A DNA stretch of 53,239 bases, taken from positions 1 through 53,239 of the forward strand of contig QJZC01000055.1 of NCBI GenBank assembly GCA_003247575.1, read 5' to 3'. This DNA comes from Pseudomonadota bacterium. GTDB lineage: Bacteria; Myxococcota_A; UBA9160; SZUA-336. A program made the translations under genes and the position numbers. The notes beneath the pieces were generated by a model that was given only the letters and a program-made list of their open reading frames with translations, ran no database searches and was not told the origin of the DNA. Below are positions 17,250 through 26,041 of this stretch, one piece after another (the first letter of the stretch is position 1; the number at the start of each line of letters is the position of its first letter).

Positions 17250-17898
17250 TCGCCGGAGGGCCCCCTTGCAGCCGCTGACCGGGGGCTCCCGACCCGACGT
17301 TCTGCAGGATCGAGGAATAGCTCGGCCGGAACTCGCAAAGGTGCTACGACGTGTTGGCAACGGTTGGGCAGGGTTCATGGAAGCCTCGGAACAGTACGAA
17401 GCCCTGGATCCGCTTGACTCTGGCCGATCACTTCATTCGGGCGAAAACCGTCTCGCAGCGTCAGGTCGAATATTCTGCTGTCTATGAGGGGCTCGAGAAC
17501 TTGGCGAATGCGCGGGGAATCGCCGAGCGCTCCGTCCCATCGCTGTTCGATGCTGCATTCGGGTTTCGCCTGCGCAACCAGAGACAGAGAGAGCGCGCCG
17601 ATGTCTCGCAGCTCGTAGCCAACCGAGACCTGAAGTCGCTCGTCGATCGAGGCATGTTGGTTCCGAAAGTCGAAAGTCGAAAGGCGAAAGGCGAGGGCGG
17701 CACTACGTCGCTTTGGACGAGCCGCTGGCCATTCGAGCGAAGCATCGGATCAAGGCGCAGATCACCGACCCATTCGATCGACAGGGCAAAGTCACCGGGT
17801 TGCCCCTTCCAGCTCGCGATCGTCTGATACGACGAGGTGCCGACAAGGAGGCTGCTGGTGAGCTTGGACGATGCGACTTCCGCGAACCCCCTCGCTAG
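17250..17898 (+). pseudogene. decayed C-terminal part of a Fic-family protein
   Basis: Three consecutive pieces read as the C-terminus of a Fic (AMP-transferase fold) protein. In one frame: FCRIEE, then an in-frame TAG at 17318-17320, then LGRNSQRCYDVLATVG, TKPWIRLTLADHFIRA, SVPSLFDAAFGFRLRN and LVANRDLKSLVDRGML. After about 17690 the match continues in another frame as GRHYVALDEPLAIRAKHR, ending at TAG 17896-17898. The last piece is the winged-helix region that many Fic proteins carry. The catalytic HPFxxGNGR motif is absent, and upstream bases show only scraps in other frames. One stop and at least one frameshift make this a pseudogene; boundaries are approximate. Confidence 0.72.
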
Positions 17899-18218
17899 CC
17901 TGCCGTCTCGAGGTAGGCGGCAACCCGTATCCTGAGCTGATCTACCAAGGCTGGGGACATGAATTCGTACTCGTCCGGGATGTCGAGCACGTAGACCGGG
18001 GTACCCTTCAGTCCCTCTCGATGTTCCTCGCGAAGCCGCGTCGAGTGCGTGCGCTCCATTACGAAGATCACGTCGGCCCAAGCAATATCCGCTGCAGCAA
18101 CTTTTCTCTTCGCCTTCGCACTCAGTCCACGTGCTCTACACGAGTAGCGTGGGTCACGCGAGAACAGGCGCTCGGCCGTCGGGCTGCGCCACCTCGCTCG
18201 CCCGCAAACGAAGAGCAA
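17895..18218 (-). CDS. small low-molecular-weight protein tyrosine phosphatase-like protein
   Basis: 107 residues, typical of a short LMW-PTP-like family. FVCGRARWRSPTAERLF holds the CX5R loop (Cys5, Arg11) followed by Ser-Pro, then ADIAWADVIFVMERTH and VYVLDIPDEYEFM, which align well with that family. It is a probable cytosolic phosphatase of unknown substrate. The start is uncertain: the best codon is TTG at 18218, while homologues usually begin two residues earlier, where this sequence has ATA instead of ATG. Its 3' end overlaps the Fic remnant. The gene may be functional from TTG or on its way to decay. Confidence 0.7.
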   Translation of the reverse strand: MLFVCGRARWRSPTAERLFSRDPRYSCRARGLSAKAKRKVAAADIAWADVIFVMERTHSTRLREEHREGLKGTPVYVLDIPDEYEFMSPALVDQLRIRVAAYLETAG

Positions 18219-18548
18219 ATTTATCCGCGAATCCGTCAGAATGTGACTCCACGGGCCCGCCGGCCAACGCCTCTCCGCGCAACCCCAGATGCACGCCCTT
18301 CGTCAAACAGCATGACACCGAGACGCGCTTCGAGACATTTGGGATGAAGCTTTAGTGGGAGATCGTTCGGCGCCTCAACCGCCGGACATTGTCCTGTGCC
18401 TGGCGCGGGTTCAGATGAGGGTGTAGAGCGAGTAAGGCGACTGCTGCGAGACGCGACCCACCGCTGGCGAGAAGCTCTTCCATTCTGGTGGCAAGCCTGC
18501 TGAGCGGGGGCCGAGAACCGCGATCTGTGCTGTGGTCTGCGGAGGCTC
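18219..18548. other. 330-bp region without a recognised gene
   Basis: This lies between two minus-strand genes, upstream of the small phosphatase and downstream of the hybrid kinase. A minus-strand frame around 18352-18530 (SRLATRMEELLASGG, then HPHLNPRQAQDNVRRL) has fairly normal composition and could be a gene remnant, but it has no start of its own. No RNA or repeat was seen. Confidence 0.4.
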
Positions 18549-20930
18549 TCAGTGTTGGTGCTTGTAGGCCCAGTTCATGAGGGCTTGTTCGAGGACGTCG
18601 CGGCTGACGGGTTTGGTGATGTAGTCGTCCATGCCGGCTTCGAGGCACTTTTCGCGGTCGCCGTGCATCGCGTGGGCGGTCATGGCGATGATGGGAAGTC
18701 TTGCGGTGCCCGCCTCGAGCTCGCGGATGCGGGCGGTTGCGCCATAACCGTCGAGCTCTGGCATCTGGCAGTCCATGAAGATGAGTGCGTATTCCTTCTC
18801 GGAGAACATCTGAACGGCTTCCAGGCCGTTGTTGGCGATGTCGACGTTGCATCCGAGCTTGACCAGGAAGTTTCGCGCGACCTTCTGGTTCACGCGGCCG
18901 TCCTCGGCGACCAGAACCTCGATCTTTTCCTCCGAGTCTCGAGTCCCCCTCCAGCGATGGTCGCGGGACTTCTGATCGTTGGATTGAGCCTCCGCGACGG
19001 TATTCGGTGTGATCATGCGACGCTTGGGTTCCGAGCGCTCGATCCGCTCCCGAAGCATCGTCAGCGCGTCGAAGAGCTGCGTCGAGCGCACCGGTTTCGG
19101 CAGATAGGCGGCGAAGCCGAGCTGCTCGAAGCGCTCCATGTCGCCCGTGCGGACTGCCGAGGTGAGGAGCACGAGCTCGATTTCCCCGAATTCGGGCGAT
19201 GCCTTGATCATCTCGCCGAGTGCCTGGCCATCGATCCGGGGCATGCAGAGGTCGAGGATCGCGATCGGAAAGTGCTTACCCTTGGCGTGAGCCCGCTGCA
19301 GGGCCTGCATCGCGTCGTCCGCGGAGGCGGTGGATACCGTACTCGCCCCCCAGGAGTTGAGCATCTCCTCGAGCACCCTACGGTTGACTGGATTGTCGTC
19401 CACCGTGAGGATGTCCAACCCCTCGAGCGTCGCGTTCTTGGGAAGGAATGGCGCAGCTTCTTCGTCGTAGGTGAGCGGGAGCGTGAACCAGAACGTGGAG
19501 CCCTTGCCGAGCTCGCTCTCGACCCCGATCGTTCCTCCCATCAGCTCGACCAGCTGAGAGACGATCGCGAGCCCCAGCCCGGTACCTCCGTACTCGCGCG
19601 TCGTGCTCGCGTCGGCTTGCGTGAACTTCTCGAAGATCGTGTCGAGCTTGGACTCTGGGATCCCGACGCCGGTGTCCTCGACGGAGATGCGAACGCGCGC
19701 AGCGGAGTCGTTGCGCTCTTCGGCTTCGATGCTGAACACGATGTGACCCGATTCGGTGAACTTCGACGCGTTGCTACCGAGATTCGTCAGTACCTGGCGG
19801 ATGCGCCCCGGATCCCCAATGAATCGCATCGGAAGGTCGGGTGCGTAGCGAACGATCAGCTCTAGCGATCGCTCCTCGATCCGCGGATTCAGGACCTGAG
19901 CCACTTCACTTGCGACCATGGCCAGGTCGAACGGGATGTGCTCGATCTTGAGCTGTCCCGACTCCGCCTTGGAGAAGTCCAGGATGTCGTTGATGACGCT
20001 CAGGAGATGGCTGGCCGACTGATGTGCCGTCCGTGCGAGCTCATCCTGCTCGGGAGCGAGCTGCGTGTCGAGCAGCAGTTCGGTCATCCCGAGGACTCCG
20101 TTCATGGGCGTGCGAATCTCGTGGCTCATGTTGGCCAGGAACTCGGACTTGGCGCGCGCTGCGGACTCCGCGCGCTCCTTCTCGATCAACAGCTGCTCGT
20201 TAGCGGCCTCGAGCTTTCGTCGTTGAGTCTCGAGATTGGTGTCCCGTTCCAAGCGAACGAGCATCTCGTTGACAGACTCCGCGAGCTGCCAGACCTCCAA
20301 GGCACCGCCGCCGGTCGCGCGAAGTGAGTAGTCCTGCGTATCGGATGCCGTTCGTACCGTCGTGGCGAGCCTCTGAAGTGGCTCGGTGACGCTGCGAACG
20401 AGCTGAGAGCAGAGCAGTACCGCTACGAGGCCGCAGCCGAGCAGGACCAGGGCGCCGACGAGCAGATGTGCTTGAATGCTCTGGGTCAGCTTGCTCAGGT
20501 CGGCTCGAATCTGCAGGGTGCCGATCCTCGCTCCATCGAGAGTGATGCCGCGAGTGACGATCAGCTCGTCCTCGGTGAAGCGCTGGCCATCTGGCTCGAT
20601 GTGTGCGGGCCACGACTGCTTGTCGCGAGTGTAGGCCGCCAGGAGCTCATGGGTTTGATCGAAGGCAAAGGCCGCGGTGACTTCTCGCTGCGCCTTCAGT
20701 GCCGAGAGAACCTCGCGCGCAGCCCGCTCATCACCGAACTCGATGCTGGCTGCCGTATTGTAGGCGAAGATCTCGGCCTGAGTCGTCAGACCGTCGACCA
20801 TCTGGGTTCTCTGAAGATCGAGGTCCCGCAGGAGGAAGACGGCCGACGCAATCGTCAGAGCCATCAAGCAGGATGCGAGCGAGATCACCGTGAGTTTGCG
20901 GCGAAGCGTCGTCTCTCTATCCATGCTCAT
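18549..20930 (-). CDS. hybrid sensor histidine kinase with CHASE8-like sensor and two receiver domains
   Basis: 793 residues from the ATG at 20930 (GGAG 8 bases upstream; the GTG at 20957 is rejected). Order: transmembrane helix about 14-34; periplasmic sensor about 45-150, including TTQAEIFAYNTAASIEFGDERAAREVLSAL, which resembles CHASE8, the YfiN sensor; transmembrane helix about 155-177; HAMP; HisKA with His270 in ANMSHEIRTP; HATPase_c (VEDTGVGIPE, GGTGLGLAIVS); REC1 (VDDNPVNRR, phosphoacceptor in AILDLCMP); REC2 (phosphoacceptor in LIFMDCQMP). The nearby YfiR-family gene, divergently transcribed, is the likely periplasmic ligand of the sensor, as YfiR is for YfiN. No output domain is present, so phosphotransfer to another protein is expected. 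Confidence 0.9.
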   Translation of the reverse strand: MSMDRETTLRRKLTVISLASCLMALTIASAVFLLRDLDLQRTQMVDGLTTQAEIFAYNTAASIEFGDERAAREVLSALKAQREVTAAFAFDQTHELLAAYTRDKQSWPAHIEPDGQRFTEDELIVTRGITLDGARIGTLQIRADLSKLTQSIQAHLLVGALVLLGCGLVAVLLCSQLVRSVTEPLQRLATTVRTASDTQDYSLRATGGGALEVWQLAESVNEMLVRLERDTNLETQRRKLEAANEQLLIEKERAESAARAKSEFLANMSHEIRTPMNGVLGMTELLLDTQLAPEQDELARTAHQSASHLLSVINDILDFSKAESGQLKIEHIPFDLAMVASEVAQVLNPRIEERSLELIVRYAPDLPMRFIGDPGRIRQVLTNLGSNASKFTESGHIVFSIEAEERNDSAARVRISVEDTGVGIPESKLDTIFEKFTQADASTTREYGGTGLGLAIVSQLVELMGGTIGVESELGKGSTFWFTLPLTYDEEAAPFLPKNATLEGLDILTVDDNPVNRRVLEEMLNSWGASTVSTASADDAMQALQRAHAKGKHFPIAILDLCMPRIDGQALGEMIKASPEFGEIELVLLTSAVRTGDMERFEQLGFAAYLPKPVRSTQLFDALTMLRERIERSEPKRRMITPNTVAEAQSNDQKSRDHRWRGTRDSEEKIEVLVAEDGRVNQKVARNFLVKLGCNVDIANNGLEAVQMFSEKEYALIFMDCQMPELDGYGATARIRELEAGTARLPIIAMTAHAMHGDREKCLEAGMDDYITKPVSRDVLEQALMNWAYKHQH

Positions 20931-21356
20931 ATTTGGATCTCCAACAGCCTTCTGCACCCTGCGACGAGCCGGCGGTTCCTAGCGCGATCGGACCACGGTC
21001 GTACGCATGGATCACCCATTTTGGGGGATTCTTCGGCTGGCACGGGGACGCGCTGAAGTTTGCTGGCTGGTCTTCAGCAGTTTGTCGAGAATCCTTCTGA
21101 ATCGAGCCCGCAAGATAGATGCAGAACGAATGCCCTTCGTGTGTTGTATGCGGTTGGCTGGTCGAAGCGGGCATCGAGCTCAAACGAAGGCAGTCTCCGT
21201 CAAGAATGACCGCGCGACGCCGATATAAGGCGTAGAAGCCGATCTTCTTGGGAAGCCTGGACTCGTGAAGATCCGCCAGTATCCTCGGTTAGCCGGGTAT
21301 CGGGCGTCCACGCAGAGCGGGCGGGAAATCTACGGTACGGAGATTGGGGTAGACTT
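20931..21356. promoter_or_regulatory. divergent control region between hybrid kinase and yfiR-like gene
   Basis: 426 bases between the starts of two divergent, functionally related genes, so promoters for both should lie here. Composition is more AT-rich around 21060-21260. I saw no riboswitch signature, in particular no GEMM-type c-di-GMP aptamer, and no clear long repeat. Confidence 0.4.
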
Positions 21357-22019
21357 ATGGCAGGGTTGTTCGGCGTGCGCAGTCGGTGCTCAGTGCGAAG
21401 CGATGTCCGTGGCGGTGAGCGGGAGGCTCCAGCCTCCGACAGCGCTCGGCGGCGTGTCTTGGGCTTGGAGCCCCGGACGTGCGCATCGCTCGTGGGCCTC
21501 GCCGTGGCGGCAATGACTCTGAGCATTGGAGGGCAGCTTTCAGCTGCTCCGCAGGCCGCCCGCGATCGTGAGCAACTGGTTCGCGGCGCACTCCTCTACA
21601 AGTTTGCCAAGTTCGTCGAGTGGCCGAAGGGTCTTCACGAGGCGAGTGACTCGATTCAGATCTGCGTGTTGGGCGACTCCGAGCTGGTAGATCTGTTGGG
21701 CAAGAACATCTCCAAGCTCGTGGTCAAGGGCCATTCCGTCGAGGCGCGGAGTCTAGAGCGCGCCGATCAGGCTCGGAGTTGTCACGTCGTCTACTACGCG
21801 GCGACCGACGATCTCTCGAGCGCGCTCCGAGCCATCGATGGCGCGGCCGTTCTGACCGTGGCCAGTCAAAGCGGATTCCTGGAGATCGGCGGGATGATCA
21901 ATCTGGTGCGTCGCGAGGAGGCGATTGGCTTCGAGATCAATCTGGCCGCCTCTCGCAAGGCTGGTCTGTCCCTGAGCTCGCGTCTGCGCGAGGTAGCCGT
22001 TCGCGTCGCTTCCTTCTGA
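21357..22019 (+). CDS. YfiR-family periplasmic protein (DUF4154)
   Basis: 220 residues. An unusual 40-residue basic N-terminal stretch precedes the export signal (LVGLAVAAMTLSIGGQLSAA), so the true start may be further downstream. The mature domain has the YfiR hallmarks: LLYKFAKFVEWP, IQICVLGDSEL, CHVVYYAA, VASQSGFLEIGGMINLV and FEINLAASRKAGLSLSSRL. In Pseudomonas, YfiR is a periplasmic repressor of the diguanylate cyclase YfiN through its CHASE8 sensor. Here the adjacent divergent gene carries a similar sensor on a histidine kinase, so this protein probably gates that kinase. Confidence 0.88.
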   Translation: MAGLFGVRSRCSVRSDVRGGEREAPASDSARRRVLGLEPRTCASLVGLAVAAMTLSIGGQLSAAPQAARDREQLVRGALLYKFAKFVEWPKGLHEASDSIQICVLGDSELVDLLGKNISKLVVKGHSVEARSLERADQARSCHVVYYAATDDLSSALRAIDGAAVLTVASQSGFLEIGGMINLVRREEAIGFEINLAASRKAGLSLSSRLREVAVRVASF

Positions 22020-22285
22020 GCGGCGACTGCTGCGCGACCGCGTCCGCACGGACGTAAGATTTCCAGGCGACGGGCTTCCGCGCGACGGCCCTTTGAGACC
22101 TGGCCCTCTCAGGCATGGCTCTCTGAGCGCCCGGGCAGTAGGACGAATTCAGTCTGGACTCCCGCGTCCTCGCGCGTGCCCGATGGCGTGCCATGCTGCC
22201 GCTCCGGGCGATGCGCGCCTCCCGTGCTGACTGTCTGGTTCCGCGGGGGCTTGGAGGGAGGCGGCGTAAGACGGGGAGGGGAATA

Positions 22286-22370
22286 GGAAGAGCTTTTCCC
22301 CCTCAGGAGGACTCCGCGGGCCGAACGAGCCGCGCGGAGCGCGATCCTGAGGTGAGAGAGAAGATCTTCC
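22286..22370. terminator. nested inverted repeat between convergent genes
   Basis: Three nested arms: ggaagagctt (22286-22295) with aagatcttcc (22361-22370, 9 of 10 pairs), cctcagga (22301-22308) with tcctgagg (22345-22352), and ctccgcg (22312-22318) with cgcggag (22333-22339). It lies between the stops of the YfiR-like and TonB-receptor genes and probably ends transcription from both sides. A short T-run (cttttccc) is part of the left arm. Confidence 0.5.
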
Positions 22371-22375
22371 CTGAA

Positions 22376-24436
22376 TCAACGACGCCAGGTGATCGTTGCG
22401 AACACCGTACGTGGGATTTCTGAGCCGAAGAAGAAAGGCTGGCCGGTGAGCTCTTCATGCTCCTCGATCAGGTTCTGGCCGACGAGGGCGAGCTCGACAC
22501 TGTCGTTCATGCGCCATGCAAGGCGCATGTCGAGGCGAGTGTAGCTATCGACGTTGAGCGCGCCCAGCGGACCGACGTGTGAGACGAACGTGTCGAGGGT
22601 GAGATTGTTCGGCAGGTTCATCCTCGAGCGGAGGTGGAACTGATTCTCCGGGGTATGGTTCTCGTCGAAGAGTGAGAAGGCGGAGGTCGAGTCAGCGTCG
22701 AGATCGAACCCCACGTCGAAGTAGCTGTACACGAAGTCGAGCTGCCAATCCTTGGTCGCCTGGTAGCGGATCGAGGCTTCCAGGCCCTTGCTCTGTGCCT
22801 CGCGGCGATTGTTGGTGAAGAGAGGTTGGCGAAGGCGGTTTCCGCCCGCTGCACAAGCGACGATCGAGGGCCCTCCGGTGATCGGTGTGCCGTCGGTGCA
22901 GATCGGCGCGCCTTGCTCGAACGTCTGGATGTTGTCGTACTGGTTGTAGAACCCCGCCAGGCTCACCACGACGTCCTCGAGCGGTCGGAAGCGGACGCCG
23001 AGCTCGTAGGCTACCAGGTCCTCACCCCCGAGCGTGTCAATCCCTACGACGCTGACCTCCGTGGGCAAGGGCGCGGTCGGCGGGAGAACGCTCGACAAGG
23101 TCGCGATCGAGTCCGCGACCCCGCGCGCCGGAGTGCGGACGGCTCGGGAAACTGCTCCCCATAGAGTCACCGATGGAGTAGGCAGGTACGCGATTCGCAG
23201 ATTGGGCTGGTGCTCGAGCCCGCTGAAATCGTTCTTCTCGACCTTCGTACCCACGGTGATCCGGAGCTGTTCATCGAGCAGACGCAGCTCCGACTGCATG
23301 AATCCACTCATCAGCTTGTAGCTGCGACTTCCGGGGAAGGTGGAGACATGGAACCGCTTCTTGACCTTGTCTCGATGGACTCGGTACGAAGCGCCCCAGG
23401 TGAGCTGCAAGTTCTCCGAGAGGGGAAAGCGGTGCTGGAACTCGGCATCGTTCGTGAGTCGCCGATAGTCGAACAACAGCTCGTTCCGGTCCACGTAATC
23501 GAGGTAGAGTTGCAGCGAGGCTTCCGACTCCTCGCTGAACTTGTGAGTGAGGCGCGCGAGGGTGTTCGCCCCGTAGTTGTCTCCATCGCTACGAAACTGC
23601 GTCGTGGCCAGGGTCGCCGGATCGGGTGCCATCGAGATCCCGTACGTCTTGCCGGCGTAGGCGTCTCCCTGAAAGGTGAGGCTGTTGCGCTCGCTCAGCT
23701 CGAGATCCGTACGGAAGCCACCGCGCATCTGTTCGGTTCCGTCATTCGCGGGCGCGAGCTTGCCGTCGTCGAGTTCGTCGCGTTGCAGGTACTTCGCGTA
23801 GGCTCGCCAGTGGCCCGCCGAACCGAGCTGACCGCCGTGCCGCGCTCCGACGTGGACCTGCTCGGTGATTCCTCCTCCGCTCTGGAAGAAGGTTCCCTGA
23901 GTCTGGTCCGCGCTCTTGGTCACGATGTTGATCACACCGTTCACTGCGTTGGATCCCCAAAGGGTTCCACCCGGACCCCGGATGACCTCGATGCGATCGA
24001 TGTCATCGAGGAGTGTATCCTGAACATCCCAGAATACGCCTGCAAACAGGGGGGTGTAGGTGCTGCGACCATCGATCAGCACGAGCAGCTTGTCGGAGAA
24101 GACGTTCACGAAGCCCCGTGATGCCACGCCCCAGCGGTTCCCGGAAAGCTGAGCGACCTGCAGGCCGGGTACGCCGCGCAGGGCTTCGGGGATGCTCTGA
24201 GCACCCGAGCGGCGCAGCTCGTCCCCGGTAATCACGTGAATCGCGGCGGGGGCTTCTCCTGCAAGCTCTTCCCGCTTCGACACGGACGTGACCTTGAGCT
24301 CGACGAGGTCTTCCAGGTCGAGCTCGAACAGCTCGGACTGGGCACTCGCCGACAGCGGGAGGCTGAGCAAGGTACTGCCCATTCCTGCGATGAGAATGCG
24401 TCGAACTCTACGAGAGCAACCATGATGCCAACCCAT
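22376..24436 (-). CDS. TonB-dependent outer-membrane receptor (YfiR/kinase-associated)
   Basis: 686 residues. An atypical basic N-terminus is followed by a signal sequence (ILIAGMGSTLLSLPLSASA). The plug domain has IPEALRGVPGLQVAQ, DKLLVLIDGRS, RIEVIRGPGGTLWGSNAVNGVINIVT, and then a beta-barrel ending in the aromatic terminus ATITWRR. GGAGGGG lies 6 bases before the ATG. The protein family that carries the ELDLEDLVELKVTSVSKREE N-terminal segment is often encoded beside YfiR-like proteins and sensor kinases, as seen here. Its ligand is unknown; it may be a signal rather than a nutrient. Confidence 0.92.
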   Translation of the reverse strand: MGWHHGCSRRVRRILIAGMGSTLLSLPLSASAQSELFELDLEDLVELKVTSVSKREELAGEAPAAIHVITGDELRRSGAQSIPEALRGVPGLQVAQLSGNRWGVASRGFVNVFSDKLLVLIDGRSTYTPLFAGVFWDVQDTLLDDIDRIEVIRGPGGTLWGSNAVNGVINIVTKSADQTQGTFFQSGGGITEQVHVGARHGGQLGSAGHWRAYAKYLQRDELDDGKLAPANDGTEQMRGGFRTDLELSERNSLTFQGDAYAGKTYGISMAPDPATLATTQFRSDGDNYGANTLARLTHKFSEESEASLQLYLDYVDRNELLFDYRRLTNDAEFQHRFPLSENLQLTWGASYRVHRDKVKKRFHVSTFPGSRSYKLMSGFMQSELRLLDEQLRITVGTKVEKNDFSGLEHQPNLRIAYLPTPSVTLWGAVSRAVRTPARGVADSIATLSSVLPPTAPLPTEVSVVGIDTLGGEDLVAYELGVRFRPLEDVVVSLAGFYNQYDNIQTFEQGAPICTDGTPITGGPSIVACAAGGNRLRQPLFTNNRREAQSKGLEASIRYQATKDWQLDFVYSYFDVGFDLDADSTSAFSLFDENHTPENQFHLRSRMNLPNNLTLDTFVSHVGPLGALNVDSYTRLDMRLAWRMNDSVELALVGQNLIEEHEELTGQPFFFGSEIPRTVFATITWRR

Positions 24437-24652
24437 GCTCAGCCCCTCCTTGAGAGCGGTATCGGGGGAAAACCGTGATCTGGTTCAGCTGTGCATCGGT
24501 CTTGCGGGTGCGGTGCTTGACTAGTTGCACGGAATGTCGCTCGAGGCGCAATCGTCCGTGGGTGTCCAGGTTCTGAGCACCTGGATGGGGTTCCGCGCGG
24601 AAGGCGGCGAGGGTGCTCGTCGTCGAGATGAGCGGGTCGTGTGGCGTTCCGC

Positions 24653-26041
24653 TCAGGGACCGAGCGGGCGAGTCCGTGGCAGACGCAGTACGAAGCGAGC
24701 CCCCGAAGGGGACTCCGCATGGAGGGATCCGCCATGTGCCTCGACGGTGGCCTTCGCGATCGCCAACCCGAGCCCCGTTCCGGGCGGTCCGTCCCGTTCG
24801 GAGTAGAAACGCTCGAAGACGCGCTCCAGCTGCTCCGGACCTAGCCCTGGTCCAGAGTCCTCGATGGCGAGCTCGACTTCATCCTCCGCCGTGGTGGAGA
24901 GTGAGATACGGATCCAGCCACCGGCAGGGGTGTGCCGGAGTGCATTGTCCAGGATGTTCATCACGGCTTCGCGGAGCGGCTGGCGCTCGCCCAGGATCAG
25001 TAGCGGTACGAGGTCGAGTTGGAGCTCGATGTTCCGCTCATCGGCCAGGACTCCGATGGCCTCTACGAGATCGCGCACGAGCTCGTCGAATGGAATCGGT
25101 TTGGCGTCGGGACCGAAGTCGAAGGGGGTCGATTCGATTCGCTCGAGCAAGAGCAGGCGGTTGACGAGTATCGTCAGCTCATCTACGACGTCGAGTGCGA
25201 GCTCTAGTCGCGGGGAGTGCGCGGCAGGAGCGTCCTTGAGCATGAGCTCCAGGTGGCCGCGAAGTGCGGTCAATGGGGTACGTAGGCCGTGTGCGGCATC
25301 GGAGCTGAAGCGCCTCACGCGCATCATCTCGGAACGAATCCGATAGAGCATCTGGTTCAGGACGGCGGCCAAGCGGTCGAGCTCGTCCCCAGATCCGCTT
25401 CGAGGCATTTCGCCGTCGAGTGAGTGGCCCAGCAGGGCCGCCCGTCGCGCCATCGCGTCGATGGGTGTGAGCGAGCGTCGTGCAACCCAAGCGGCTCCGC
25501 CTGCAGAGAACATGGAGACGATGAGCATCGCCCATGCGAGTTGCTCGCGCAGGCGCCAGTAGGTCTTTTGGTAGGGCTTCAACGTCCGCGCAACTCGAAC
25601 GATGAACTGGTGATCGGGACCGAGCTGGGCCTCGGCGACGCGAATCCGGACGTGGCCCTTGCGGCTGCGTGGATGTACACGATCCCAAACGGTGTAGTGC
25701 ATTCCAGACCGAGTCGTGATGTGCTCGGAGAAGGTCTCCGGCCCGAGACCGTCGGGGGGCACGTTGGGGGAGCGAGCGACGATCTGTCCATCGGGACCGA
25801 TCACGTCGATGAAGGTCTCGTTCCACTTGGAATGGTGCTGCGCCTGGGAATGGAGCATGCGGCCCGCTTCCGTGTGTGCGATCAGCATCTCAGCGTCGAC
25901 CAGCAACTCCGAGAGCAGCCGATCGACCTCCTTGGTCTGCACGGCGCTCAGTCGCGCAAGAACGAAGCCTGCGACCGCGACCTGCAGGACTCCGACCGCC
26001 AGGAACACGAAGAGCCCGATCCTCCAGCGTATGTTGGGCAT
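24653..26041 (-). CDS. sensor histidine kinase
   Basis: 462 residues. Transmembrane helix about 9-29, a periplasmic sensor of about 135 residues, a second helix about 168-187, HAMP, and HisKA with His251 in DAAHGLRTPL (the usual SHELRTP is altered around an intact His). HATPase_c has NILDNALRHT, IEDSGPGLGPE and GTGLGLAIAKATVEAHGG. It pairs with the OmpR-type regulator directly upstream: the regulator stop and this start overlap by one base (TGATG). The architecture resembles CusS/QseC-type envelope sensors. The pair lies downstream of the LTA-synthase-like operon on the same strand. Confidence 0.92.
   Translation of the reverse strand: MPNIRWRIGLFVFLAVGVLQVAVAGFVLARLSAVQTKEVDRLLSELLVDAEMLIAHTEAGRMLHSQAQHHSKWNETFIDVIGPDGQIVARSPNVPPDGLGPETFSEHITTRSGMHYTVWDRVHPRSRKGHVRIRVAEAQLGPDHQFIVRVARTLKPYQKTYWRLREQLAWAMLIVSMFSAGGAAWVARRSLTPIDAMARRAALLGHSLDGEMPRSGSGDELDRLAAVLNQMLYRIRSEMMRVRRFSSDAAHGLRTPLTALRGHLELMLKDAPAAHSPRLELALDVVDELTILVNRLLLLERIESTPFDFGPDAKPIPFDELVRDLVEAIGVLADERNIELQLDLVPLLILGERQPLREAVMNILDNALRHTPAGGWIRISLSTTAEDEVELAIEDSGPGLGPEQLERVFERFYSERDGPPGTGLGLAIAKATVEAHGGSLHAESPSGARFVLRLPRTRPLGP

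Noticed and set aside
17482..18081. 199-codon minus-strand frame
   Set aside because: Antisense to the Fic remnant and out of phase with the small phosphatase; no family features.
24437..24652. Possible cobalamin riboswitch upstream of the TonB receptor
   Set aside because: No B12-box or expected conserved loops could be found in the 216 bases on the minus strand.
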